Numbered from the stretch's first letter, positions 36,967 to 46,199 are shown. The stretch is DNA of 64,000 bases from Bacillota bacterium (GCA_023411645.1 JAEYON010000068.1:73043-137042); one strand, 5' to 3'. The notes: a model not told the origin generated them from the sequence alone. Program-made: numbers and translations.

Positions 36967-37767
36967 ATGGGCGAAGTCATAGTAATAACATCAGGAAAAG
37001 GCGGCGTCGGGAAGACAACAACGACGGCCAATATCGGTACAGGACTTGCATTGGCAGGGCAGAAGGTCGTCCTGATCGATACGGATATAGGTCTTCGCAA
37101 TCTTGATGTTGTCATGGGTTTGGAAAACAGAATCGTATACGATCTCGTTGATGTAGTGGAAGGCTTTTGCCGGGTAAAACAGGCTCTGATCAAGGACAAG
37201 CGCTACGAAGGACTTTATCTGCTGCCGGCAGCACAGACAAGAGATAAAACAGCAGTGAGCCCCCAGCAGATGATGAAGCTTTGCGAAGAGTTAAAGGATG
37301 AATTCGATTACATAATTATAGACTGTCCGGCCGGTATTGAGCAGGGTTTCAAGAACGCCATTGCCGGAGCGGATAGAGCAATTGTAGTCACTACTCCCGA
37401 AGTATCCGCCGTACGGGATGCTGATAGAATTGTCGGGCTTCTGGAAGCAAATGAACTCCGAAACCCAAAGCTGCTCATTAACAGAATGCGTGCGGACATG
37501 GTAAAACGTGGAGATATGATGTCTATTGATGATATCATTGATATTCTGGCTATTGGACTAATTGGCGTGGTTCCTGATGATGAGAAGATTGTTGTCTCAA
37601 CAAACAGAGGAGAGCCCGCGATCAATGATGACAAATCTATGGCAGGACAGGCATACCGAAACATTGTACAGAGAATAAGAGGAGAAGATGTTCCGTTTAT
37701 GGACTTTGACGAAGAACGTGGCTTTATGCTCAAACTAAAGAAAATATTCGGCCTGAAGGCGAACTGA
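36967..37767 (+). CDS. minD: septum site-determining protein MinD
   Basis: 266 residues, ATG after GGAGG. Deviant Walker A GKGGVGKTT (10-18), DTDIGLRNLD, DCPAGIEQGF and a C-terminal amphipathic membrane helix (GFMLKLKKIFGLK). Recruits MinC to the membrane and is released by MinE. Confidence 0.95.
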   Translation: MGEVIVITSGKGGVGKTTTTANIGTGLALAGQKVVLIDTDIGLRNLDVVMGLENRIVYDLVDVVEGFCRVKQALIKDKRYEGLYLLPAAQTRDKTAVSPQQMMKLCEELKDEFDYIIIDCPAGIEQGFKNAIAGADRAIVVTTPEVSAVRDADRIVGLLEANELRNPKLLINRMRADMVKRGDMMSIDDIIDILAIGLIGVVPDDEKIVVSTNRGEPAINDDKSMAGQAYRNIVQRIRGEDVPFMDFDEERGFMLKLKKIFGLKAN

Positions 37768-37782
37768 AAGGGAGGGGAATAA

Positions 37783-38067
37783 ATGCTGCTCGATTTAAGT
37801 AGAATATTTGGCAAACAAAAGAACTCCAAGGAAGTAGCCAAAGAAAGACTGAAACTGGTGCTTATTCATGACCGGGCAAATGTTTCGCCACAATTTCTGG
37901 AGATGCTGAAAAGCGAGATCATCAAGGTCATAACCAATTATATGGATGTTGATGAAAGGGAGTTGGATATACAGCTGACCAGAACAAAGAGTGACGATGG
38001 AGAAAACTTCGTACCTGCTCTATATGCGAATATTCCGATAAGGAATATCAGAAACAGCGGAAGATGA
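37783..38067 (+). CDS. minE: cell division topological factor MinE
   Basis: 94 residues, ATG after GGGAGGGG. N-terminal membrane/anti-MinCD segment (1-35, KERLKLVLIHDRANVSP) and C-terminal dimerisation domain. Its presence indicates an oscillating Min system, as in some Clostridia, rather than the DivIVA-only type. Confidence 0.93.
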   Translation: MLLDLSRIFGKQKNSKEVAKERLKLVLIHDRANVSPQFLEMLKSEIIKVITNYMDVDERELDIQLTRTKSDDGENFVPALYANIPIRNIRNSGR

Positions 38068-38126
38068 GGTCTGACTCTATACAACAACATGTGTGAGGAT
38101 TATGTGGATAAGGTAGAGCAGGGAAT

Positions 38127-38519
38127 ATGAACATTGCGCTGATAGCACACGATAATAAGAAAGAATTGATAGTGGATCTGTGCATTGCTTATAAGGCAAT
38201 CCTGCAACAGCATTCTTTGTTTGCGACCGGAGCTACAGCATCGTTTATCTCTGAGGGTGTGGGCTTACCTGTCTACAGGTTTTCGCCCGGATCGCATGGC
38301 GGCGCTCAGCAGATAGCTGTGAGAGTTTCGCTAAATGAAATAGATATGGTAATATTCTTAAGAGATCCGGTAAGTCCGCGCGAGTATGAACCGGATATTA
38401 ATGTTCTTCTGCGGCTTTGCGATATGAACAATATACCATTCGCCACAAATATCGCGACGGCGGAGATACTGATAAAGGGTCTTGAAAGAGGCGATTTGCA
38501 CTGGCGTGAAATAAAATGA
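38127..38519 (+). CDS. mgsA: methylglyoxal synthase
   Basis: 130 residues. The start NIALIAHDNKK, the ATGATASFI phosphate-binding loop near 34-42, GSHGGAQQIA near 56-65, and FLRDPVSPREYEPDI with catalytic aspartates are conserved. Converts dihydroxyacetone phosphate to methylglyoxal when phosphate is scarce. In related Clostridia it also follows minCDE. Confidence 0.92.
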   Translation: MNIALIAHDNKKELIVDLCIAYKAILQQHSLFATGATASFISEGVGLPVYRFSPGSHGGAQQIAVRVSLNEIDMVIFLRDPVSPREYEPDINVLLRLCDMNNIPFATNIATAEILIKGLERGDLHWREIK

Positions 38520-38613
38520 CGAGACAAAGAAATATCGTTTCAACAATTTTACAAGGTAAAAAAATATCTCTCAATTCTATTAATGGCGGTGCTTCGTCAA
38601 AACTCCGCTGATG

Positions 38614-38645
38614 AAATAAATTTTTCTACAAAGAAAAATTTATTT
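38614..38645. repeat. A/T-only perfect hairpin
   Basis: AAATAAATTTTTCT (38614-38627) pairs completely with AGAAAAATTTATTT (38632-38645) across ACAA. No T-run follows, so it is a weak terminator at best. It lies in the 214-base gap between mgsA and the M23 gene, just ahead of the shared element at 38644-38663. Confidence 0.6.
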
Positions 38646-38663
38646 TGAATTAGGTCGTTATAA
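38644..38663 (+). repeat. element shared with the mreB upstream region
   Basis: TTTTG-NNN-TAGGTCGTTATAA, exact in 18 fixed positions, occurs at 38643-38663 ahead of the SpoIVFA-like gene and at 31503-31523 ahead of mreB. Both lie in intergenic DNA. It may be a promoter-related element; it does not match a SigA spacing. Confidence 0.4.
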
Positions 38664-38733
38664 TGAATCGGAAGCATATATATAGAAGTATATGCATGCA
38701 TCCGATTTCATTATTTTCAGGAGATGAGATGAT

Positions 38734-39759
38734 ATGGAAGCTTTGTCGGCCAGAACCGGATATGCTGCTAGAAGGTCCGCGCCGTGCAGGTCTGTGCCAG
38801 GCAGGGCCGTATCGGGCAGAGGGTACAGAAAGAAAAGCTGCGACGGCAGCATGAAAAGACTCATAACATTTCAGACGCTCATTTGTATACTGCTGTTTTT
38901 TATAGTCATCATTGCTAAAAATATCAATATTACCGCAGCCAAATCTTTTACAGAACAGATCAGATATATTCTCAGCTATAACATTGAAATGAAAAGCATA
39001 CTTTCCTATGTAGATAATCTGGCGGCAGATATCCGAAACAGCATTGTTCCGGGATCTGTAAAAAAGCCGAATGCAGATAAACTTGCATCGTCTGTGATTG
39101 TTCAGGAACCTCAAACGAGTAAGACACCTGGAACCGATCCCTTATCAGGTAAAACTCAAACTTCGAGTAAAACTGTAACTTCGAGTACGGATCAAAATTC
39201 AAGTACGGCTCCTGCTTGGGGAACAAGTCCAACAGCTCCAGCTCCGGATTCAGATGTCCTATCGAGCACAACTCCGTCTTCAGATCTGTGGCCGCAGGAG
39301 GCAGCAGACTATACAAACCCTGCCGGAAAATCTGTATTATCTGCCAGTAGTGAATCCGGCACAATGCCGGTTATGTTGCTGCCTGTCAATGGAACGCTTT
39401 CTACACCTTTCGGGAAAATCATTCATAATGCCTCGGGTGCTACGACACATATGGGGATAGACATCCATGCTGAAAAACAAAGCAGCGTGAGGGCTGTTAT
39501 GGACGGTAAGGTATCAGAAACGGGATCCTCTCCGGCTTTCGGAGATTACATCAGAATAATGCATGATAACGGCTTTGAGACAGTCTATGCATACTGCAGT
39601 GTACTTACTGTGCAAGAGGGTGATAGGATCAGTAAAGGGGATGTCATCGCTCAAATTGGAGATCAGGGCATTTCTGCCGGACAGCATCTCCACTTCGAGG
39701 TGTGGAAGGACGGAGAAGCCGTGGATCCGCTTGAGTACATCAGTGTAACTATCCGGTGA
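38734..39759 (+). CDS. M23 peptidase-domain membrane protein, SpoIVFA-like
   Basis: 341 residues, ATG after AGGAGATGAG. A basic N-terminal tail (1-40) precedes one membrane helix (about 42-62), a Ser/Thr/Pro-rich linker (110-205) and an M23 domain (from 215: STPFG, HMGIDIHAE, GISAGQHLHFEVW). The canonical second metal histidines H-x-H are present (HLHF). Overlap with the next gene identifies the pair as SpoIVFA/SpoIVFB, in which SpoIVFA holds the protease until mother-cell sigma-K activation. Whether this copy cuts peptidoglycan is unknown. Confidence 0.75.
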   Translation: MEALSARTGYAARRSAPCRSVPGRAVSGRGYRKKSCDGSMKRLITFQTLICILLFFIVIIAKNINITAAKSFTEQIRYILSYNIEMKSILSYVDNLAADIRNSIVPGSVKKPNADKLASSVIVQEPQTSKTPGTDPLSGKTQTSSKTVTSSTDQNSSTAPAWGTSPTAPAPDSDVLSSTTPSSDLWPQEAADYTNPAGKSVLSASSESGTMPVMLLPVNGTLSTPFGKIIHNASGATTHMGIDIHAEKQSSVRAVMDGKVSETGSSPAFGDYIRIMHDNGFETVYAYCSVLTVQEGDRISKGDVIAQIGDQGISAGQHLHFEVWKDGEAVDPLEYISVTIR

Positions 39760-40640
39760 AATTTTGTTCTAAAAAAACTGAATTGCGCATAAGCATTTTT
39801 GTGGTGATCATACCGGTTGTTATGCTGATTGCGGGTTGTCTGAAGGAGTATGCTGCAGCCTTTTTTTCTGTGGTAATGCACGAAATGTGCCATATAGCCG
39901 TTGCCGGACGATATGGGGTCCAACCCGCCAGAATATGGATCACACCGGTCGGACTGTCGGCGTCAATTCAGAATAAAGGTTTTTCACGCTCTGCAATGCT
40001 GTGGATTCATGCAGCGGGGCCTGCAGCTAATTTGCTGCTGTTTGGGGCTGCGTTACTGGCGGGCGCTGTATTTCCGCAGATAAGGAGGGAAATGGAACTA
40101 ATCCGCCGAACAAACCTGATGCTTGCTCTGTTTAACCTTTTGCCTGTATTTCCGTTGGATGGCGGGAGAATTCTGCAGCAGCTGTTATCCGGCACAATGG
40201 GATTGCTGGCCGCAGGAAGGGTTGTAAAGGTACTGGCTTGGATTATGACAGCTCTTATTCTGGCAGCGGGGGTGGTTCAGCTCCGTATGACCGGCTATAA
40301 TCTAAGCCTGATCATGATCGGGATATACATACCGATTGCATTAAAGGACGCCGGAATGGAGAGTGCTTTTATGAATATCAGACAAATTCTATACAGACGA
40401 TCCAAATTGATCAAAAGAGGGGTTTATCCCGCACGTGACCTGGTTGTACTTAAAGGCACACGAGTAGACGAGATTCTAAAGAGTATGGACTTTGACAGAT
40501 TTCACATCATCTATGTGCTGGATGATGATATGCGCCTGGTTAAAGCATTTACCGAAAATGAAATCATATCTGCATTTAGCAATGAGAGCGATTATTTGAC
40601 CTTCGGTCAGCTCATGGAGAGGAGTCCTACGTCTTTTTAA
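39756..40640 (+). CDS. spoIVFB: site-2 protease, SpoIVFB-like M50 peptidase
   Basis: 294 residues, GTG overlapping the upstream stop. Zinc motif HEMCH (H-E-x-x-H, near 48-52) and the second metal segment NLLPVFPLDGGRIL (near 131-144, Asp137 area) lie in membrane helices. The soluble C-terminal region (200-294) resembles a CBS-type domain. SpoIVFB cleaves pro-sigma-K in the mother cell. The gene converges with metF and ends within four bases of it. Confidence 0.85.
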   Translation: MKFCSKKTELRISIFVVIIPVVMLIAGCLKEYAAAFFSVVMHEMCHIAVAGRYGVQPARIWITPVGLSASIQNKGFSRSAMLWIHAAGPAANLLLFGAALLAGAVFPQIRREMELIRRTNLMLALFNLLPVFPLDGGRILQQLLSGTMGLLAAGRVVKVLAWIMTALILAAGVVQLRMTGYNLSLIMIGIYIPIALKDAGMESAFMNIRQILYRRSKLIKRGVYPARDLVVLKGTRVDEILKSMDFDRFHIIYVLDDDMRLVKAFTENEIISAFSNESDYLTFGQLMERSPTSF

Positions 40641-41509
40641 AACGGTAGAATACCTGCTCCTTTTATAATTTCTGCAGTTGATTTGGGGCGGTTCATAGTA
40701 TATAGATGAATCCCGTCTGCCCCATTATCGATCAAATCACGAATTTGAATGGTTGCGTATTCTATACCGGCTTTTCTCATATCTTCTGCATTGCCCTGGT
40801 ATTTATCCATTATCAATACAAGTTTTGCGGGAATAGAGCAGCCGCTTTTAGCAGTAATGGATTTTATTTGATCTGCTTTGAAAACAGGCATGACACCTGC
40901 TGCAACAGGACAACCGATATTTATCCTGTTGGCTTTTTCAATGAAATCATAAAAAAGTCGGTTGTCAAAGAACAACTGAGTGACTAAAAAATCGGCCCCT
41001 GCATCCACCTTTTCCTTCAAATGGGACAAATCTTCACTGAGCCTTTTTGAGTCTACGTGGCCTTCCACATATGCGGCTGCAGCGATACAAAAGTCGCCGG
41101 ATCTTTTTATATGTCCGATAAGCTCGCTGGCATACCTGTAAGCATTTTTACTAAAATCGAAATCAGGCTGATCAGCCGGAGGATCTCCCCTTAATGCGAG
41201 GATATTTTTCAGTCCCTGGCAGTGCATGGAAGTCAGCATTTGGTCAATTTCTTCTTTTGAATGGCCAATACAGGTAAAGTGCGCCATGCTTTCGAGGTGG
41301 TTGATTCCTTTGATCCTTGAGGCGATTTCCAGTGTGCGGCCTTTCTGACTGCCGCCTGCGCCATAGGTGACGCTGATGTAGTCTGGCTTTAGTGCTTCGA
41401 ATTGTTCCAGACGATCGAATAATGAATCTACGGGTACGTCAGGTTTCGGCGGAAATATCTCAAATGCGATAACTGGCTTTTTGGATTTAAATTTTTCGAT
41501 GATTTTCAT
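40637..41509 (-). CDS. metF: methylenetetrahydrofolate reductase
   Basis: 290 residues, ATG after GGAGG. TIM-barrel motifs EIFPPKP (17-23), VTYGAGGSQKGRT near 47-59, ILALRGDPP near 107-115 and FLVTQLFFDN near 178-187. Reduces methylene-THF to methyl-THF for methionine synthesis. A classic promoter precedes it with a leader of about 30 bases, so no S-box fits. Confidence 0.93.
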   Translation of the reverse strand: MKIIEKFKSKKPVIAFEIFPPKPDVPVDSLFDRLEQFEALKPDYISVTYGAGGSQKGRTLEIASRIKGINHLESMAHFTCIGHSKEEIDQMLTSMHCQGLKNILALRGDPPADQPDFDFSKNAYRYASELIGHIKRSGDFCIAAAAYVEGHVDSKRLSEDLSHLKEKVDAGADFLVTQLFFDNRLFYDFIEKANRINIGCPVAAGVMPVFKADQIKSITAKSGCSIPAKLVLIMDKYQGNAEDMRKAGIEYATIQIRDLIDNGADGIHLYTMNRPKSTAEIIKGAGILPF

Positions 41510-41540
41510 AAAACCTCCAGCATTATGTTCTGCTAATTAC

Positions 41541-41568
41541 ATTATAACATTACTTAAACAACTGTCAA
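41541..41568 (-). promoter_or_regulatory. metF promoter with overlapping direct repeats
   Basis: Minus strand TTGACA (41563-41568), 16 bases, TATAAT (41541-41546). The 10-mer AGTTGTTTAA occurs twice on the minus strand (41554-41563 within the spacer, 41575-41584 upstream of -35), 21 bases apart, two helical turns. Likely a repressor or activator site. Confidence 0.7.
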
Positions 41569-41639
41569 GTACAATTAAACAACTATTATATTCATAGCAC
41601 ACAATCGTGAACAACATATTATAGTATGAATAAACTGTA

Positions 41640-41668
41640 TTGATAGGAATACAAAAGCCTGTTACAAT
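41640..41668 (+). promoter_or_regulatory. promoter of the symporter unit
   Basis: TTGATA (41640-41645), 17 bases, TACAAT (41663-41668). The start near 41675 leaves a 110-base leader with short complementary segments (CCTGT/ACAGG); I could not match it to a known riboswitch. Confidence 0.6.
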
Positions 41669-41788
41669 ATATAAAAAAATCGCCTGTATTTAGGGAACAA
41701 CTCCGGACGAGTTTTCAGACAGGTTAAGGAAGCCTTTCTGCGTAAGCTCTTCGGACGGTTTCTGCAGGTTGTGAAGGGAGGTGAAATG

Positions 41789-41908
41789 ATGCTTGGATTA
41801 ACAGATCCCTGGATTTTTAGTGTTTACTTGTTATCCCTTCTTAGTACGGCAACATGCATTTTGTATGGACTTTTCAACTGGAACAAGGATGCGGATGAGT
41901 CAAATTAA
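41789..41908 (+). CDS. symporter small accessory protein
   Basis: 39 residues (40 if the preceding in-frame ATG at 41786 is used), behind GGGAGGTGA. One membrane helix: the peptide starts MLGLTDPWIF and ends with GLFNWNKDADESN. This pattern (LGLxDPW near the start, a hydrophobic stretch with TxxCxxYGxxNW) is seen in tiny proteins encoded just before sodium:solute symporters. The SSS gene starts 121 bases later. It was too short for an ordinary gene call. Family recall is good; function in the symporter complex is inferred. Confidence 0.8.
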   Translation: MLGLTDPWIFSVYLLSLLSTATCILYGLFNWNKDADESN

Positions 41909-42029
41909 TCAATTCAAGGATCTTGCAGTTTGAGATATGCGAAAAGGTCAAATATCTTGGAAATAGCTTGCTCCTTAAGATTAGGGTGAAAAAATTTATT
42001 CTGATCACTAATTTTTAAGGAGGCTTTTT

Positions 42030-43685
42030 ATGCTTTATATCACTATTATCGTTCTTATCTATCTTGGAATTACAGCGTTTTTGGGATACCTGGGCTATAA
42101 AAAGACAAAGACCGCTGAGGATTATCTGGTAGCAGGAAGGAAAACACATCCTATAGTTATGGCTCTGTCGTACGGGGCTTCATTTATCAGCACATCTGCA
42201 ATTATTGGTTTTGGCGGTGCTGCCGGTCAGTTAGGCATGGGGCTTTTATGGCTTACCTTTCTAAACATTTTTGCTGGAATATTTATTGCTTTTGTTGTTT
42301 TCGGGAAGAGGACGCGTAAAATGGGACAAAACCTGAATGCGCATACATTCCCTGAATTGCTTGGCCTGCGGTATAAGTCGAAATTTATACAGGGCTTTTC
42401 GGGGGTGATCATTTTTCTATTCATGCCCATCTATGCGGCATCAGTCATAAAGGGCGGTGCTGATTTTATCCAGTCCTACTTTGGTGTACCTTACTATATA
42501 TCCCTGCTTCTGTTTGTAGCTGTTGTGGCGGAATATGTATTTGTTGGAGGTCTGAAGGGTGTCATGTACACGGATGCTTTTCAGGGATTACTCATGTTCG
42601 CAGGAATGACTTTCCTGATCATTTTCTCATACAGCAAGCTCGGAGGAATCACCACAGCGCACAGCCAGCTTACTGAGCTTTTTCATAACCCGGCTGCAGC
42701 GGAGCAGACGGCAGCACTTGTTAAGGGTGGATTTAACGGCTGGACCCAAATGCCGAAGTTTGGGACACCGATCTGGTGGAACCTGGTATCAACCGTTGTA
42801 ATGGGCGTTGGAATTGGTGTGCTGGCGCAGCCGCAGCTGGTCGTGCGTTTCATGACTGTAAAAAGCGGCAGGGAATTGAATAGGGCGGTAGTATCTGGCG
42901 GCATATTTATTCTGATGATGACAGGAGTCGCTTTTATGGTAGGGGCGCTATCCAACCTGTATTTTTTTGAAAGCACAGGCAAGGTTGCTCTTGCGGCTGC
43001 CGGTGCAAATGATAAAATTATTCCGGAATTCATTAAGTCCTTTTTACCTGAATGGTTCGGACCGGTGTTTCTGATTACGCTGCTGGCAGCGGCGATGTCC
43101 ACGCTGAGCTCCCAGTTCCATACAATGGGAACTGCCCTCGGGAGGGATGTCTATGAGAAAAGCATGGGCGGTAGAGGCAACAGCATGACGATTTCAAAGG
43201 CAGGCATTTTGGCAGGTGTCGTTATCAGTACTGCTATCGCGTGGCTTGCAAGTTATCTGGATGCGAGCATGGCTATTATTGCAACAGGCACATCGCTTTT
43301 CTTCGGATTATGCGCTGCAACGTTTCTTCCTGCTTACATCGGCGCCATTTTCGTAAGAAAAATGCCTTCGGCGGCAGCAAAGTGGGGAATGATCTGCGGC
43401 TTTGCCACAAGCTTCTTCTGGATCTTCTTTATACATGAGAAAGAATCTGCGGCGCTGCAGCTATGCAGATTATTGACCGGCAGGACTTCGCTTGTCAAGG
43501 ATACGGTTCTGGCGCCGCTTGCGATGGTTGATCCCATATTCATAGCGCTGCCTGTGTCTTTGCTCGTCACATTTGTTCTTGCATCGGTATTGAAGCAGGA
43601 CATAGATGTTGAGCATCTGGGAATATGTTTCAAGGGAATAAAGAAAAAGCAAGCTGCGCCTGATCCGTCGGCAGCAACTATTTAA
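42030..43685 (+). CDS. sodium:solute symporter (SSS family)
   Basis: 551 residues, ATG after AAGGAGG. About thirteen hydrophobic helices. N-terminal motif LVAGRKTHPIVMALSYGASFISTSAIIGFGG (the sodium-site helix 1), and ALSxxLAAAMSTLSSQFHTMGTAL near 350-370 with the Na2-site serines (STLSS). The substrate is probably a carboxylate or small solute; the sequence does not decide. It follows its small accessory protein and is followed by a terminator. Confidence 0.88.
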   Translation: MLYITIIVLIYLGITAFLGYLGYKKTKTAEDYLVAGRKTHPIVMALSYGASFISTSAIIGFGGAAGQLGMGLLWLTFLNIFAGIFIAFVVFGKRTRKMGQNLNAHTFPELLGLRYKSKFIQGFSGVIIFLFMPIYAASVIKGGADFIQSYFGVPYYISLLLFVAVVAEYVFVGGLKGVMYTDAFQGLLMFAGMTFLIIFSYSKLGGITTAHSQLTELFHNPAAAEQTAALVKGGFNGWTQMPKFGTPIWWNLVSTVVMGVGIGVLAQPQLVVRFMTVKSGRELNRAVVSGGIFILMMTGVAFMVGALSNLYFFESTGKVALAAAGANDKIIPEFIKSFLPEWFGPVFLITLLAAAMSTLSSQFHTMGTALGRDVYEKSMGGRGNSMTISKAGILAGVVISTAIAWLASYLDASMAIIATGTSLFFGLCAATFLPAYIGAIFVRKMPSAAAKWGMICGFATSFFWIFFIHEKESAALQLCRLLTGRTSLVKDTVLAPLAMVDPIFIALPVSLLVTFVLASVLKQDIDVEHLGICFKGIKKKQAAPDPSAATI

Positions 43686-43814
43686 GGCGAGGGGTGCGTC
43701 GGGCGGCGCATACAATAGAGGGCAAAATACACAAAGTATGGGGCTTGCGTACTCTTGCAATTTATTTTGCATTGGGCTAAAATAAGAAAAACAATCATGC
43801 ATTTATTAAACAAT

Positions 43815-43848
43815 AAAGACTGTATGTTTAAATACGGTCTTTGTTTTT
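43815..43848 (+). terminator. terminator after the symporter gene
   Basis: AAAGACTGTA (43815-43824) pairs with TACGGTCTTT (43833-43842, one G-T pair), followed by GTTTTTG. Found 130 bases after the symporter stop, just ahead of the nfnA ribosome-binding site. Confidence 0.65.
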
Positions 43849-43870
43849 GTTGAATATAGGGGGTTGGAAT

Positions 43871-44716
43871 ATGTTCAGGATCGTAAGGAAGCAAGTACTA
43901 AATCCGGTAGTTAAGCTTTTGGAAATCGATGCGCCATATATAGCAAGGAAGGCTGAACCAGGCCAGTTCATTATTCTCAGAATTAATGAGGAGGGGGAAA
44001 GGATCCCTCTTACCATTGCAGATTATGACAGGTTAAAAGGTACTGTGACAATCATTTTCCAGGAGGTCGGAAAGACGACCCGGCTCCTCGGTTCGCTGGA
44101 GGAAGGCGATTCCATATTGGATTTTGCAGGACCGCTTGGCGTCGCAAGCCATCTGGAAGGTTACAAAAAAGCCGCTGTGATCGGAGGCGGACTCGGTACG
44201 GCCATTGCATATCCACAGGCAAAGAAGCTTTTCAGTCTTGGCGCTGATGTGGATGTGATTACCGGCTTTAGAAACAGCGACCTGATCATACTTGAGGACG
44301 AATTGAAGATGGCCAGCACGCGGTTATTTATTGCGACTGATGATGGCTCGAACGGAAACAAGGGTTTTGTAACGGATATTCTGAAAAAGCTGATCGAAGA
44401 GGGCAATCAGTACGATCTCGTCATTGCGATAGGTCCGTTGATTATGATGAAGATGGTATCGCTTCTGACTAAACCGTATGGTATAAAAACGCTTGTCAGC
44501 ATGAACCCGGTCATGATCGACGGTACGGGCATGTGCGGCGGATGCCGTGTAACGGTAGGCGGACAGACAAAATTTGCCTGTGTGGACGGCCCGGATTTTG
44601 ACGGCCATCTGGTAGATTTTGATGAAGCAATGAGAAGACAGGCTATGTATAAAGGCCAGGAAAAGAAATCCATGGATGAACACATCTGCAGGTTGGGGGG
44701 TACGGCAAATGCCTGA
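43871..44716 (+). CDS. nfnA: NADH-dependent reduced ferredoxin:NADP+ oxidoreductase, subunit A
   Basis: 281 residues from ATG 43871 after GGGGGTTGG. FAD-binding segment RIPLTIADYD near 49-58, NAD-binding GGGLGTAIAYP near 107-117, and a C-terminal [2Fe-2S] site GTGMCGGCRVTV ... FACVDGPDF (near 218-245). With NfnB it carries out flavin-based electron bifurcation linking NADH, ferredoxin and NADPH. Overlaps nfnB by eight bases. Confidence 0.92.
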   Translation: MFRIVRKQVLNPVVKLLEIDAPYIARKAEPGQFIILRINEEGERIPLTIADYDRLKGTVTIIFQEVGKTTRLLGSLEEGDSILDFAGPLGVASHLEGYKKAAVIGGGLGTAIAYPQAKKLFSLGADVDVITGFRNSDLIILEDELKMASTRLFIATDDGSNGNKGFVTDILKKLIEEGNQYDLVIAIGPLIMMKMVSLLTKPYGIKTLVSMNPVMIDGTGMCGGCRVTVGGQTKFACVDGPDFDGHLVDFDEAMRRQAMYKGQEKKSMDEHICRLGGTANA

Positions 44717-46106
44717 TATGTCATTAGAAAAGACGAAGATGCCGGAGCAGGATCCGAAGGTGAGGAGCGGAAATTTCAGCGAAGTAGCGCTTGGATACAC
44801 GGAAGAGATGGCACGCAGGGAGTCTGCTAGGTGCCTCCAGTGCAAGCATAAACCCTGTGTAGCGGGCTGTCCGGTGAATGTTCAGATACCTGAATTTATT
44901 AAGCTGATAGGTGACGGCGACTATGAAGGCGCCTATGAAAAACTGAGGGAAACCAACAGCCTGCCTGCCGTCTGCGGCAGAGTATGCCCTCAGGAGTCCC
45001 AGTGCGAACAGCTCTGCGTGAGGGGCAAAAAGGGCGAACCTGTCGGTATAGGACGGTTGGAAAGATTTGCTGCCGATTGGTATATGGCAAACAAAGAGAG
45101 CCATATTGAATGTACCGTCCGAAACGGTAAGAAGGTTGCCGTTATAGGCTCCGGTCCCGCAGGACTTACATGTGCGGGCGACCTGGCAAAGCTGGGCTAT
45201 GAGGTGACCATATTTGAGGCATTCCATGTTCCGGGAGGCGTTCTGATGTATGGCATTCCGGAATTCAGGCTTCCCAAGGCGCTTGTCCAGAGGGAAATTG
45301 ATTCTGTTCGCCAGCTCGGGGTTGAGATCAAGACCAACATGGTTATCGGTAAGGTATTATCACTGGATGAGCTTGCCGAAGAAGGATACCAGGCGGTTTT
45401 CATCGGGAGCGGAGCAGGACTGCCCAGCTTTATGGGGATTCCCGGAGAGAACCTTAACGGCGTATACTCCGCAAACGAATTTTTGACCAGGATTAATTTG
45501 ATGAAGGCTTATCAGTTCCCTCTGGCAGATACGCCTGTCCGGGTAACTAACAGTGTTGCTGTCGTGGGCGGCGGCAATGTTGCAATGGATGCCGCAAGAT
45601 GTGCCAGAAGGCTGGGTGCGGAAAATGTTTACATTGTTTACAGGCGTTCCGAGGCGGAAATGCCTGCCAGGGCAGAAGAAGTCCATCATGCGAAAGAGGA
45701 AGGCATCCAATTCAAGCTTCTGACCAACCCGACAAGAATCATCGGAACCGATGACGGATGGGTCAAGGGAATGGAATGTGTTGAAATGGAATTAGGCGAA
45801 CCGGATGCATCCGGTAGGAGAAGGCCGGTAACGAAGCAGGGCTCTGAGCATGTGCTCGATGTGGAGACTGTGATCATCGCCATCGGCCAGTCACCGAATC
45901 CGTTGATCAAATCCACCACACCGGGTCTTGAGACGCAAAAGTGGGGCGGTATCATAGTTAATGAAGACACCGGAGCCACCAGCCGCGAAGGCGTATATGC
46001 GGGCGGGGATGCGGTTACCGGCGCAGCAACAGTTATATTGGCAATGGGAGCCGGCAAAAAGGCCGCCAGAGCGATAGATGAGTATCTGAGCAAGCAGGTC
46101 GAATAA
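44709..46106 (+). CDS. nfnB: NADH-dependent reduced ferredoxin:NADP+ oxidoreductase, subunit B
   Basis: 465 residues from ATG 44709 after GGGGGG. Two N-terminal [4Fe-4S] sites (CLQCKHKPCVAGCPV near 43-57; CGRVCPQESQCEQLC near 89-103), then FAD motif GSGPAGLTCAG near 149 and NADPH motif VGGGNVAMDAARCARR near 290. Glutamate-synthase small-subunit-like fold. The bifurcating subunit. The pair supplies NADPH or reduced ferredoxin, which could also serve low-potential enzymes such as the nitrogenase-like system, although this is only inference. Confidence 0.93.
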   Translation: MPDMSLEKTKMPEQDPKVRSGNFSEVALGYTEEMARRESARCLQCKHKPCVAGCPVNVQIPEFIKLIGDGDYEGAYEKLRETNSLPAVCGRVCPQESQCEQLCVRGKKGEPVGIGRLERFAADWYMANKESHIECTVRNGKKVAVIGSGPAGLTCAGDLAKLGYEVTIFEAFHVPGGVLMYGIPEFRLPKALVQREIDSVRQLGVEIKTNMVIGKVLSLDELAEEGYQAVFIGSGAGLPSFMGIPGENLNGVYSANEFLTRINLMKAYQFPLADTPVRVTNSVAVVGGGNVAMDAARCARRLGAENVYIVYRRSEAEMPARAEEVHHAKEEGIQFKLLTNPTRIIGTDDGWVKGMECVEMELGEPDASGRRRPVTKQGSEHVLDVETVIIAIGQSPNPLIKSTTPGLETQKWGGIIVNEDTGATSREGVYAGGDAVTGAATVILAMGAGKKAARAIDEYLSKQVE

Positions 46107-46140
46107 TCACACATGATGGTTCGAATTATCTCGAAACATC

Positions 46141-46168
46141 TTGTTAATTCTAACACCAATGGTATAAT
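46141..46168 (+). promoter_or_regulatory. promoter of the V-type ATPase operon
   Basis: TTGTTA (46141-46146), 16 bases, TATAAT (46163-46168), about 32 bases before the ntpH-type start at 46200. Confidence 0.6.
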
Positions 46169-46199
46169 AATAATGTTTGAAATCGCAGGGGGTGAGAGA

